Assembly: GCF_014200305.1 (NCBI RefSeq)
Contig: NZ_JACHBL010000001.1
Coordinates: forward strand, 1,984,001-2,048,000
Origin: Neomicrococcus lactis
GTDB taxonomy: Bacteria > Actinomycetota > Actinomycetes > Actinomycetales > Micrococcaceae
Direction of reading: 5' to 3'
DNA length: 64,000 bases
Of this stretch, positions 26,730 to 35,147 are shown piece by piece. The notes beneath the pieces were generated by a model. That model did no database searches and was not told the DNA's origin. It saw only the letters and a program-made list of their open reading frames with translations. Each line of letters starts with the position of its first letter. Within the stretch, counting starts at the first letter, position 1. The translations under genes and the position numbers were made by a program.

Positions 26730-27590
26730 TTATTTGTGGAGAAGTTCGCGGCGCAACGGTGCGGGACGGTTGCTCGTGAGCTGCTGGACGCCCAGACCCA
26801 CCAAGTATCCGGCGTCTGCGAGCGCATCCACGGTCCAGACGCGCAACATTCGGCCCGAGGCCACCCATGAGCGCACGAGGTCTTCGTGGGCTCGCACAAA
26901 TTCCACGCCGGGACCGGCGATGCCAGCGACTCCGGCGTCAATGTTCTCGAGGCCGCGGTTCAAAGCTCCCGTCAGCACGTTCGTCACGGCAGTACGGCCC
27001 AACTGGCCGAACGCTAGTACTTCTTCCACGGCTTCATCAGTCACGTCGGAGACCAGCTGGCACAAGAATTCGCGGCCCACGCTTTCGTTCATGTAGGTGA
27101 TGGAATCGGGATCAAAGCTCATGAGGCTCACGCGGACGTCGCCAATGCGGGAGGATTCCGGATCCCAGCCGTGCTGCATGAGGACCTCCAGCACGCGCTC
27201 TTCAAGGCGGCGACCGTACGGCGAAGGGTGTTTGAGCTCAATGGCCAGCCCCAGCTTCCGCCCGGCGGCAACGCACAGTTCAATGAGTTCGCCGAGCGTC
27301 ACGAGCTGCGAGGACTTAGACCCGAACTCGTCCGGGATGCGCTTGCCCTTCCAGGAGGAGAAGTCGAACTCGCGCAGCTGAGCCAAGGTCAGCGAAGAAA
27401 CACTGCCCGTTCCATCCGAGGTCCGTCCCAACTCAAAGTCATGGTGGCAGACCACTTCAAAGTCTTCGGTCAGGTGGACGTCGCACTCCACACCGTCTGC
27501 GCCCTCAGCGATAGCTTGCAGGTATGAAGCGCGGGTATTTTCGGCGAAAGTGGCCGATGAGCCTCGGTGCGCAAAGAACTGTATCCGCAT
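26730..27590 (-). CDS. Glycerophosphodiester phosphodiesterase
   Basis: 286 residues, TIM-barrel GDPD/UgpQ family; hydrolyses glycerophosphodiesters to glycerol-3-phosphate and alcohol. Catalytic features are visible: FFAHRGSSATFAENT (His-Arg and Glu-Asn), GADGVECDVHLTED (metal-binding Glu and Asp), CHHDFELGRTSDGTG (second His). The C-terminal WTVDALADAGYLVGLGVQQLTSNRP is the usual closing segment. No signal peptide, so it is cytoplasmic. It is divergent from the DUF445 gene. Confidence 0.9.
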   Translation of the reverse strand: MRIQFFAHRGSSATFAENTRASYLQAIAEGADGVECDVHLTEDFEVVCHHDFELGRTSDGTGSVSSLTLAQLREFDFSSWKGKRIPDEFGSKSSQLVTLGELIELCVAAGRKLGLAIELKHPSPYGRRLEERVLEVLMQHGWDPESSRIGDVRVSLMSFDPDSITYMNESVGREFLCQLVSDVTDEAVEEVLAFGQLGRTAVTNVLTGALNRGLENIDAGVAGIAGPGVEFVRAHEDLVRSWVASGRMLRVWTVDALADAGYLVGLGVQQLTSNRPAPLRRELLHK

Positions 27591-27652
27591 GGGTTAAACG
27601 TAATTGATCTATCGTGTTAACTCGGTGCCAAGGTGAGGACAAGGAACCTATT

Positions 27653-28894
27653 GTGGACGAGATCACACGAGCGGTAGCGCTGCGAAAGATGAAGCGGGTA
27701 GCCACGGGGCTGTTGATCCTGCTCGCCGTGATTTTTTGTGTGGCTTTCGCACTCCAAGAGCAGTACCCATGGCTCGCTTACGTGCGCGCCGCGGCCGAAG
27801 GCGGTATGGTCGGCGCTCTCGCTGACTGGTTCGCCGTCACGGCGCTCTTCAAACACCCTTTGGGCCTCAAGATCCCGCACACCGCCATCATTCCGCGCAA
27901 GAAGGATCAGATCGGCGAAACCCTGGGCGGGTTCGTGGAAGAGAACTTCCTCTCGGACGAGGTGCTCAAGGACAAGCTCGGAAACCTGACGGTCGCAGTT
28001 CCCGCTGGCGCGTGGCTCGCAGGCAAGGAGAACAGCGAGCGCGTGGCCAAAGAAGGCGCCACCATCATCCGAGCCACCCTCGACGTGGTGGAGGATGAAG
28101 ACGTCCTCAAGCTCGTCGAGTCCCTTGCACGCAAGCACATGCTGGCCCCCGAATGGTCCTCCACGCTGGGCCGAATCTTAGAGACCGTGGTCAAGGACAA
28201 CCATCACGCACAAGTGGTGGACTTGCTCGTCACCAAGGCCTACGAATGGGTGCAGGCCAACCCCAAGCGCCTCACGGACATGGTGACCTCCCGCTCCCCT
28301 GGCTGGGTTCCGCGCTCTGTGGACGTTTTCGTGGGCGAGAAGGTCTATCTCGAGATCGTGAAGTTGCTCGCTGACGTGCACCGAGACAAGAACCACTTGG
28401 TTCGTCGCAGCATCACCGAATGGCTACACAACTTCGCTCGGGACATGCAGAACGATCCCGCAACTATCGCCAAGGTCGAGCGCCTCAAGCACTCCCTGTT
28501 GGGCGATCCGCAATTGCGCGAGCTGACCGCGACCAGCTGGTCTTCCGTGAAAGCTGCCCTGTTGGACGCAGTAGAAAACCCAGACTCAGAACTGAGAAAG
28601 TCCTTCGTCCGGGCTGTCGCTGATTTTGGTCGGCGCTTGAAGTCGGACGCCGCGCTGGCCACCAAGGTGGATGCTTGGGTCCGCAACGCGGCCATCTATG
28701 TGGCCACCACCTACCGCCATCAGGCCGCAAACCTGATCACGGAGACGGTAGCGCTGTGGGACGGCGAGGAAACCAGCCGCAAGATTGAGCTCCAGGTGGG
28801 CCGCGATCTGCAGTTCATCCGCATCAACGGCACCGTGGTGGGCTCCCTTGCGGGGCTCGCTATCTTCTCGCTGGCTTCAGCGATTTTCCACTAA
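27653..28894 (+). CDS. DUF445 family membrane protein
   Basis: 413 residues. One N-terminal helix (ATGLLILLAVIFCVAFAL), then the family segment AAAEGGMVGALADWFAVTAL and FKHPLGLKIPHTAIIPRKKDQIG, a long soluble helical body, and a C-terminal helix GSLAGLAIFSLASAIF. Function is unknown (YjiN relatives). GTG 27653 has AAGGA about 8 bases upstream and is preferred over the in-frame TTG at 27614. Confidence 0.85.
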   Translation: MDEITRAVALRKMKRVATGLLILLAVIFCVAFALQEQYPWLAYVRAAAEGGMVGALADWFAVTALFKHPLGLKIPHTAIIPRKKDQIGETLGGFVEENFLSDEVLKDKLGNLTVAVPAGAWLAGKENSERVAKEGATIIRATLDVVEDEDVLKLVESLARKHMLAPEWSSTLGRILETVVKDNHHAQVVDLLVTKAYEWVQANPKRLTDMVTSRSPGWVPRSVDVFVGEKVYLEIVKLLADVHRDKNHLVRRSITEWLHNFARDMQNDPATIAKVERLKHSLLGDPQLRELTATSWSSVKAALLDAVENPDSELRKSFVRAVADFGRRLKSDAALATKVDAWVRNAAIYVATTYRHQAANLITETVALWDGEETSRKIELQVGRDLQFIRINGTVVGSLAGLAIFSLASAIFH

Positions 28895-28902
28895 GGGTTC
28901 AA

Positions 28903-29871
28903 CTACGAATTCTGAGTACGACGACGCCGCTCGGCTTCGATTTCTTCCTCTACAGCCCGTGCGGCCGCGGATTCGTGGTCCTGTGTAGGGGCGTCCTGCT
29001 TGTCATCGTGCTTCAAAGAGAAGAGCGTTGACACCGGCGAGATGAGGCGGCCGATCTCGGCCAACTTGTTGCCGTCCTCGCCCTTGTGCTCCTTTTCAGC
29101 AGCCTTTGCGGCCTCCACCTCGTGACGGTACTCCTTGTAGCCATCCTTGGTGATTTCGCCTGGGATCACGGTAGGCAAAGGACCGAACGCAAGCTGCGCG
29201 GCCTCCACAACCTTCTTTCCGAGGATGCGGTTACCGACGCCGCCAACAGCAGCGCCAATGCCGAATGGAATGGCGCGGCCGAGCATCGAAGCGCCCTGGG
29301 TAGCGAGCATGCGGCGGAGGAATCGCTTCTGGATCTCCTTGGCAGCAACGTCCCAGAGTCCACCCTTGCCGGTGGTGCCCTGAGTAAACGCGGCGCCCCA
29401 ACCGGCCATGGGGCCTGCTCCCTTGCCGGCAGCCTGACGCGTGAGCGCGGAAATCATGGAAGAGCCTTCGTCACCCATGAGGATAGCCATGACCAAAGCG
29501 CGAGCCTTCTCAGGATCCTCGGTGGTGACACCGTGAAGTTCCGCGAGCGACTGCGCATAGATAGCGCTCGCCTCCAGGAAGCCAACCGTGGCAACAGCCG
29601 AGAGGCCAATGGAGGTCACGGTGCCGATGCCAGGAACCGCTGCGGTAGCGCCGACACCTGCGCCGGTGGCGGTCACCGCCAACATGTACTCCTGCTCAAC
29701 TTCCTTGGCGAGTTCGGCGGCCGTGGCGTTCGGGTGCTTCTTGCGCAAGTAGTTCAAGTGAGCGATGACCAGGGGGCGCTGGACTGCGACCGCCTGGAGA
29801 AGTGCCTTCTGGATGCCCTTGGCGGGCTTTCCGTCAGCGTCAACAACTCGATTGGCTAGAAAGTTCTTCAT
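28903..29871 (-). CDS. Gly/Ala-rich protein of unknown function (possibly EcsC-like)
   Basis: 322 residues. After a charged N-terminus comes a Gly/Ala-rich amphipathic region (TGAGVGATAAVPGIGTVTSI and IGLSAVATVGFLEASAIYAQ), which recalls membrane-associated EcsC-type proteins. A second Gly-rich segment is IPFGIGAAVGGVGNRILGKK. The tail is highly charged, ending EEIEAERRRRTQNS. The family is not firmly recognised. GGTGAG precedes the ATG. The last codons are written by a copy of the dispersed motif TACGACGACGCCGCT. Confidence 0.65.
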   Translation of the reverse strand: MKNFLANRVVDADGKPAKGIQKALLQAVAVQRPLVIAHLNYLRKKHPNATAAELAKEVEQEYMLAVTATGAGVGATAAVPGIGTVTSIGLSAVATVGFLEASAIYAQSLAELHGVTTEDPEKARALVMAILMGDEGSSMISALTRQAAGKGAGPMAGWGAAFTQGTTGKGGLWDVAAKEIQKRFLRRMLATQGASMLGRAIPFGIGAAVGGVGNRILGKKVVEAAQLAFGPLPTVIPGEITKDGYKEYRHEVEAAKAAEKEHKGEDGNKLAEIGRLISPVSTLFSLKHDDKQDAPTQDHESAAARAVEEEIEAERRRRTQNS

Positions 29872-30002
29872 AAATACTCACCGTATGTTGTGTTGGGTTT
29901 GATTTACTATCGCCACGGACAACTATTCGCCCACGGCGCACAGACTTTGTTAACAGTGTAAGCAGACTTTGCTGGATCGTTTGTGGATCCTCAGCCGCAG
30001 GA

Positions 30003-30647
30003 TCAGCGGGATCCGATGTAGTGACTCAAAAACACGCGAAGATCCACCTTTTCTTCAAGGCTAATCCGATGTCCCATCTCAGGATACGTGCGCGAGGTGA
30101 GGCGCGTATGCGCTTCGAGCCAGTCGCTCGTGTGCTCCACCGCATCAGGGTTGATCACGACGTCCTCGACATCTCGACCCCAGAAGTAAGGTGGTCGCTG
30201 CGCGGGATCTTCGTGAGGAGCATCTTCTGACATCGCCAGCAATTCGTTAGAGAGCACAAAGCCGCTCAGCCCGGCCACGCACGTGAATCTTTGCGGCCGC
30301 AAGCGCTGGATAGTGGACGCCATTGCCATGCCTTGCGAGAACCCCACCAGCGAAATGCTCTTGTAGTCCTGGGCGTTGGCATCGATCCAGTCGTAGACGC
30401 GTTGCGTTGCCGAGAGCACCTCGGTGAAATCGTGGGTCAGGAAGTAATCCAGCAAGAACCAACCGTGGTCTCCCCCGACGTCCAACCCGCCGCGTAGCGC
30501 CACTGCGGTGGCGCCTGCTGGGACGGCATCGAAAAGTTCGGCCATGCGCTGCTCGCTCGAGCCATAGCCGTGGAAAAACATCACGAGGTCCGTGCCACTC
30601 CGCTGGTCTTTGGGCCGCGAGTAGATGGCCTTGAGTTCAGTGCTCAC
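30003..30647 (-). CDS. Alpha/beta hydrolase, phospholipase/carboxylesterase type
   Basis: 214 residues. The nucleophile elbow is LVGFSQGMAMAS; the catalytic His is in YPEMGHRISLEE; the oxyanion region is MFFHGYGSSEQ. It resembles the YpfH/carboxylesterase group acting on small esters. GTG 30647 overlaps the stop of the upstream EEP-hydrolase gene (GTGA), so the pair is coupled; a longer frame to 30755 would lie inside that gene. Substrate unknown. Confidence 0.8.
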   Translation of the reverse strand: MSTELKAIYSRPKDQRSGTDLVMFFHGYGSSEQRMAELFDAVPAGATAVALRGGLDVGGDHGWFLLDYFLTHDFTEVLSATQRVYDWIDANAQDYKSISLVGFSQGMAMASTIQRLRPQRFTCVAGLSGFVLSNELLAMSEDAPHEDPAQRPPYFWGRDVEDVVINPDAVEHTSDWLEAHTRLTSRTYPEMGHRISLEEKVDLRVFLSHYIGSR

Positions 30648-32065
30648 GTACCAAACGGTAGCGCGATATCCACCCAGACCAAATGATGGTCCGAAACATT
30701 CTTGCCGCTCGATGTCTGTAGTGCACTGGACGCGGCTTCGGACGGAGCCGGCCAAAAGACGCCCGCATCCGTGACCTCTGCATCCTGTGACGGCAAGACG
30801 TAGTCAACGCGCATAGGCCCTTGCGAAAACTGTGCTGTGCTCGTGGCCGCCAAAGCGAGTTGTACAACCGCCGACGAGTTCATCGGATTCAGGAAGTCGC
30901 CCATCAACGCGACGTCGCCGCCGGCCTTGATGGCCCCGGCGGAAGCAGGTGAGGGATCTTGGACTCGAGCATCTTCGCGGAGTGCGTCAATTGCCGCGGA
31001 CGATTGAGGCTGAGCATTCAGGTCGCCCAGGATGACGAAACTCGCGTCCTGCTTGAGACCTCCCGCAACGCCTTTGTCATCCGTGATGTAGGAGGCGGCT
31101 TTGCCGCCGGTGACGTAGTCCTTGATCAGCCGGATCTCGTCGTGATTGCGGCGCACATTGCGCTCTTCCGGACCATCGAAGGCCGGCGGCGTGGGGTGGG
31201 ACGCGATGACGTGGACCGTTTTGCCGTTGACCAACAACGGGACGTCCCACAAAGACTTGCTAGGCAAGCGCAGCGTCTTCGCTGCGAGCGCGCCATAGAA
31301 CTCCACCGGCATGAGGTTGTCCGGCATGGCCGACCACTTGAGCTTCTGGAACGTGCGGACGTTCGTGGTGTCGATCGGATACTTCGAATACAGCACCATC
31401 CCGTACTGACCAGGGAACGATCCAAAACCGTAGGCGTCCTGCGGCCCGCCAACTTCGCCGTCGCCGTTTAGGTCAGCGCCGCTTTGCACGCCGGTATTGG
31501 ACGCGGCCGTGTAAATGAACGGGTAACTTGCGGCCGGCTGATTGCCCTGTGAAACGCCAAGGTATTCATTCGCGAAGACCCGGGCTGATTCACCCGTGGC
31601 GTCATAATCGAACTCGTTGAGTAGCACCACGTCAGGCTGTGTGCGCTGAATAATCTCAGCGACAGCCTTGCCCTGAACACTAGAGCCGTTCTTGAGTTCG
31701 GTAGCCAGCGCACCTTCGGAGTTGCGAAACATCGAGACGTTGAACGTGGCAAAACGCAAGGAATCCACCAGTACGCTACTTTCTTCCGAGGGCGCGACTT
31801 GTTCAGATGGAGCAACCAGATCAGACGGTACATTTCGATCCGATGGGAGCGTCTGACCAGATGAATCAGACGGACTAGATGGCGCAGACGGGTCAGATGT
31901 TGCGGTCTGACTAGGCAGAACAGACGGATCTGCGGGTGCGGATTGCGTCTGCAGAGGAGCAGTCGGCGCATCGCTGAAATCTGGAGAATGTGGCATGACA
32001 GGGCTCGCCCACACGTTGACCGCGAGGGACGCGGCAACGGCTATCGAAGCGGACCATGAAAGCAC
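30644..32065 (-). CDS. Secreted endonuclease/exonuclease/phosphatase-fold hydrolase
   Basis: 473 residues. A signal-like N-terminus (ASIAVAASLAVNVWASPV) is followed by a Ser/Pro/Gln/Thr-rich linker of about 70 residues. The EEP domain then begins LRFATFNVSMFRN and has VVLLNEFDYDATG (metal-binding Glu), VHVIASHPTPPAFDG, FVILGDLNAQPQ (catalytic Asp/Asn) and NVSDHHLVWVDI (catalytic His). It could cleave phosphodiesters, for example extracellular DNA or lipids. Upstream partner of the esterase gene. Confidence 0.82.
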   Translation of the reverse strand: MLSWSASIAVAASLAVNVWASPVMPHSPDFSDAPTAPLQTQSAPADPSVLPSQTATSDPSAPSSPSDSSGQTLPSDRNVPSDLVAPSEQVAPSEESSVLVDSLRFATFNVSMFRNSEGALATELKNGSSVQGKAVAEIIQRTQPDVVLLNEFDYDATGESARVFANEYLGVSQGNQPAASYPFIYTAASNTGVQSGADLNGDGEVGGPQDAYGFGSFPGQYGMVLYSKYPIDTTNVRTFQKLKWSAMPDNLMPVEFYGALAAKTLRLPSKSLWDVPLLVNGKTVHVIASHPTPPAFDGPEERNVRRNHDEIRLIKDYVTGGKAASYITDDKGVAGGLKQDASFVILGDLNAQPQSSAAIDALREDARVQDPSPASAGAIKAGGDVALMGDFLNPMNSSAVVQLALAATSTAQFSQGPMRVDYVLPSQDAEVTDAGVFWPAPSEAASSALQTSSGKNVSDHHLVWVDIALPFGT

Positions 32066-32176
32066 TGTTTCAATTTACTGTCTGGTAACCCGCTACAGAA
32101 GAGTTCAGTGGGATCGTTAGTAAACCGCAACCTAAACGTGACTGGGCAAGGCGAGCCAGCGTCGTCGTAATCTGCC

Positions 32177-32953
32177 CTAAACAGCCCGGAATTGTGCGGG
32201 CAACGCATCCATCCGCAGGTCCCGCTCAAGCGCTGCGAGGTTTTCGAAAGGCCGTTGTGAGGCCGCAAAAACCACGTTGCCGCTGCGACGACCCTTAAAC
32301 ATCGCGGGGTCCGAGATCATCGCTACAAGTTCAAAGACTTCGCTCAAGATTTGGGACTCACGGCGCACTTCCTCGAGCTTGGACGTATCGCCGCAATTGG
32401 CCAAATACAGGCCATCCGGGTCCAGAACGCGCTTGATCTGCGTTGCGAATTCTTTACTTGAGACCCTTGCCGGGGTCTTATTGCCTGCGAAAACGTCACG
32501 AATAATGATGTCCCGCGTGGCATCCGTGAGGGTCGGCGTGACCTCGGCAGCGTCGCCCACGCGAATCCGCAAGAGCGGGGCTTTCGGAAGGTCAAACCAC
32601 TCGCGCACGTACGTGGCGAGCTTACCGTCCAACTCCACCACCACTTGGCGGCTGTCCGGATACTTGGCCGCAGCCCAGCGAGCCATCGAACAGGCGCCGC
32701 CACCCAAGTGCAGGATGCGGCGATACGGCGCAGGGCCTGCCGGCCACTGATTAATCGCGGCAGCCATCCACCGCATGTACTCGAAGTCGAGGCGAAGCGG
32801 ATCGTTGAGATCCACATGGGAGCTCTGGACGCCGTTGACGCGAAGCAACCAGGACGAATCGCCGTAGTGATCTCGCTCGAGGGACGCCGTGCCCGTGTCG
32901 ATCTGATACGTGCCCGGAACCGGGGCGTTCGCCTGCTTAGCCATGCGAGTCAT
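32177..32953 (-). CDS. Spermidine-synthase-like methyltransferase-fold protein
   Basis: About 258 residues with a Rossmann-like core: RRILHLGGGACSMARWAAA (nucleotide-binding Gly loop), SRQVVVELDGKLATYVREWF, and DIIIRDVFAGNKTPARVSS. This is the stand-alone actinobacterial spermidine synthase-like type; true aminopropyltransferase activity is doubtful since the YhE/aspartate motifs of SpeE are altered. Start at ATG 32953; ATG 32944 is an equal alternative. Confidence 0.78.
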   Translation of the reverse strand: MTRMAKQANAPVPGTYQIDTGTASLERDHYGDSSWLLRVNGVQSSHVDLNDPLRLDFEYMRWMAAAINQWPAGPAPYRRILHLGGGACSMARWAAAKYPDSRQVVVELDGKLATYVREWFDLPKAPLLRIRVGDAAEVTPTLTDATRDIIIRDVFAGNKTPARVSSKEFATQIKRVLDPDGLYLANCGDTSKLEEVRRESQILSEVFELVAMISDPAMFKGRRSGNVVFAASQRPFENLAALERDLRMDALPAQFRAV

Positions 32954-33013
32954 GTTAGCCCGTAGGCACACAAGTAGCGTTTCCACGAGGAGTTGCTACG
33001 CCAAAAGCGCGCG

Positions 33014-33288
33014 TTAGCTCTCCTGCGGGCCTAGCCGTGATTCGCGGACGTCCGGCGCAGACTCTTTGAGTTCTACGAAGATCACGTGAGTTTCCGATTC
33101 CCCAGTGTTTTCGCCGCGGTGCGTTTGGGCATCGAGCCAACGGGCTTGGTGCGGGGCATGTCTACTTCGACGGCTTTCCCGCCTGCGTTGATGCTCCGCC
33201 GAAACCCGCTCAGCGTCACCATGACGGAGTCCGGACGGTCGTGATCATGCGTGAAATCTCCGGGCTGATCCCGGTACTGCAACACTCG
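33014..33288 (-). pseudogene. Frameshifted cupin-domain protein
   Basis: Reading from about 33288 gives RVLQYRDQPGDFTHDHDRPD then SVMVTLSGFRRSINAGGKAV, typical of small single-domain cupins (HDHPDSVMYTLSG). Near 33155-33160 the frame has to change: the continuing frame drifts into GSMPKRTAAK, whereas another frame reads HQARWLDAQTHRGENTGESE then THVIFVELKESAPDVRES and stops at 33014. That is the expected cupin C-terminus. So one gene is broken by a single indel, or the sequence has an error there. The N-terminus also lacks a clear start or ribosome binding site. Confidence 0.75.
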
Positions 33289-33331
33289 AACGCGCTCGTT
33301 AATAGAAATGTGCCGGGAAGCGAAAGAGAAA

Positions 33332-33376
33332 AATCGATGCCCACACCTGCAGATTTCGCACGTGTGGGCATCGATT
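33332..33376 (-). terminator. Rho-independent terminator of tRNA-Lys
   Basis: Perfect 15-bp stem AATCGATGCCCACAC / GTGTGGGCATCGATT. On the minus strand it continues into TTTTTCTCTTTCG, a U-rich tail. It lies 20 bases past the tRNA 3' end. Confidence 0.85.
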
Positions 33377-33395
33377 CAGCTGAACAACTATGGGG

Positions 33396-33468
33396 TGGGC
33401 CCTGCGGGGATCGAACCCGCGACCAGCGGATTAAAAGTCCGATGCTCTACCATCTGAGCTAAAGGCCC
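33396..33468 (-). tRNA. tRNA-Lys (anticodon UUU)
   Basis: The minus strand folds as a full cloverleaf of 73 nt. Acceptor arm GGGCCTT / AGGGCCC (one G-U), D arm with AGCTCAGATGGTAGAGC, anticodon loop CTTTTAA giving anticodon TTT at 33433-33435, and T arm GCGGGTTCGATCCCCGC. The CCA end is not encoded. A strong terminator follows. Confidence 0.97.
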
Positions 33469-33611
33469 GGACCTCGAAAGGTCACGTTCCATGGTAGTGC
33501 ATTCTGGCGATTCCTTAGAATTTTGCGAAATCACGACGCCGCGGCTCACCTTGAGCGCGCACCTGTAGTCACGGGGGCTTACGTCCCGGTAGCGAGAGTA
33601 TCCTTCACTGC

Positions 33612-34265
33612 ATGAGTTCTCGGCATAACCATCATGTGGTCAGTACACGACACCGGCGGCCGGTCCCCTTCGAACCGCGTGCTTTCGAGCCTTTTGAAGG
33701 TGGAACCGACCCCGCACGAATGTCTGAGGCTGCACATTTGTCTGCTGCGGCGCTCGTTCAGGGCGGCCGCGAATCGGAAAGCCCTGATATTCACGATCGT
33801 CTCGTGAAACTCACCGAGCGTGAGGGACTCGAAGCCATCGCCGAGCTGTGGGCCGAAAGCCCTGCCGTCACCCTCCCTGGCGCGTTGTGGCGTTTGTACG
33901 CGTTGCGAAGCTCCATCACTTCCGATCCCGAGCGCGCCTCCGCGCTGTTCCGCGATGGCCGCGCCGCGGCCCCTGTATCGACCGCAGTCGCCGGGGTCGC
34001 AGAGCCTCCCACGGCAACCGAACTCGTCAAGATGGCCGATTCTGTGCTGTCCGGCGCCTTCAATGGTGATTTCGACGTAGCGCTAGAGCGGGCGGCGGCC
34101 TTTTGCCGCGTCGTCGCAATTGGTCAAACGCATCACGCGGACGCCACGGAGACCGCATCCGCCTCGAGGGCCACGGAGTTCACCAAGAATTCGGCCCGCC
34201 TCATCAAGACCGCCGAACAGCTGGAAGCCGCAGCACGCCTCTGGCGACGCGGCGAACTTGATTAG
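33612..34265 (+). CDS. Conserved actinobacterial protein of unknown function
   Basis: 217 residues, soluble and Ala-rich. The C-terminal 150 residues carry a conserved-looking pattern: HDRLVKLTEREGLEAIAELW, SPAVTLPGALWRLYALRSSI, VSTAVAGVAEPPTATELVKM, ADSVLSGAFNGDFDVALERA and the closing ARLIKTAEQLEAAARLWRRG. Similar proteins occur across actinobacteria, sometimes mislabelled as an RNA polymerase subunit; I know of no tested function. It precedes the DUF47-PiT operon by 261 bp and probably has its own promoter. Confidence 0.75.
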   Translation: MSSRHNHHVVSTRHRRPVPFEPRAFEPFEGGTDPARMSEAAHLSAAALVQGGRESESPDIHDRLVKLTEREGLEAIAELWAESPAVTLPGALWRLYALRSSITSDPERASALFRDGRAAAPVSTAVAGVAEPPTATELVKMADSVLSGAFNGDFDVALERAAAFCRVVAIGQTHHADATETASASRATEFTKNSARLIKTAEQLEAAARLWRRGELD

Positions 34266-34442
34266 CGTCACCTTTAGACGCAGTTCGCTTGACTCAGGGA
34301 TAGGCGCAGGTGCAGACTTATGGCCGGCGTCGGGCCGCGGTAACCCCGGGCTCCAATATTCAGCCGCTTCGAGCGGCCTTCCGCCGAGAGGCGTTCCCGG
34401 TCCGGCGTCGATTAAATCCGTGACCCACCCCACGGCGGGTTG

Positions 34443-34491
34443 TTCATCTCATGGTCACGTGCGATTCACGCAAACTTTTCTCAGTACACTA
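34443..34491 (+). promoter_or_regulatory. PhoP-box-like direct repeats and -10 of DUF47-PiT operon
   Basis: Three 7-mers spaced exactly 11 bp: GTTCATC (34443), GGTCACG (34454), ATTCACG (34465), compared with the actinobacterial PHO-box unit GTTCACC. A TACACT -10 candidate follows at 34486-34491, so the last repeat lies where a -35 would be, as expected for an activator. Start codon at 34527. Confidence 0.5.
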
Positions 34492-34526
34492 GTCCTGTTC
34501 TATCCCCCTCCACGCGGCGGTATTCT

Positions 34527-35144
34527 GTGAAGCTTTCGTTGTTCCCCACCGAACACCGGGGACTCGAGTTACTCCTCGACGTCTCCGCAGACGTCCGCGA
34601 GTGCATTTTCGCGATGTCGCAAGGGCTGGGCGCCACCACGGAAGAGCGTCTGGAACTGGCGGAAGACTGCGCGCGAGCGGAAAACCGCAGCACGGATCAT
34701 CACTACGCTCTCTTGACTCATCTGCGTAGCTCGTATGTGAGCCCCATTCCGCGCGAGGACATGTATAAGTTTTCGCTGTTGCTACATGACGCCGCAGGAC
34801 ACCTGACCGGTGCGGCCCGCGCACTGGCCGAAATGCCCACTGACCGTATTCACAAGAGCGTCTCTGAACAGCTCGAAGTGTTGGACCGACAGTCAGAGTT
34901 ATTTTCTGACATTATTCGCCGCCTGGACAATCTGGGATCCCTCGAACTCAAGTGGCTAGATATGCTGCGTTTGTCCAAGCGCATGGCTACGGCCCACCGG
35001 TTGTGGCTCGCGGAACTCGGCACTTATGAGCGGGTAGGAAGTTTTGCGCGAGACCGCGCTTTTGCGGATCAGTTGTATGACGCCATGCTCAGCTTCCGTG
35101 CGATTGCGGATCATTTGGGCCTTATCCTCGTGAGAGAGTCCTAG
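34527..35144 (+). CDS. DUF47 family (PhoU-like) phosphate transport regulator
   Basis: 205 residues, all-helical PhoU-like fold of the TIGR00153/DUF47 group. It starts VKLSLFPTEHRGLELLLDVS; later PIPREDMYKFSLLLHDAA carries the family PFDREDI-like metal-binding segment, and the C-terminus ends ADQLYDAMLSFRAIADHLGL. These proteins pair with PiT transporters and modulate phosphate uptake. GTG 34527 sits 3 bp before the next gene's region ends: the stop is 3 bases from the PiT start (35148), so they form an operon. Confidence 0.87.
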   Translation: MKLSLFPTEHRGLELLLDVSADVRECIFAMSQGLGATTEERLELAEDCARAENRSTDHHYALLTHLRSSYVSPIPREDMYKFSLLLHDAAGHLTGAARALAEMPTDRIHKSVSEQLEVLDRQSELFSDIIRRLDNLGSLELKWLDMLRLSKRMATAHRLWLAELGTYERVGSFARDRAFADQLYDAMLSFRAIADHLGLILVRES

Positions 35145-35147
35145 CGC

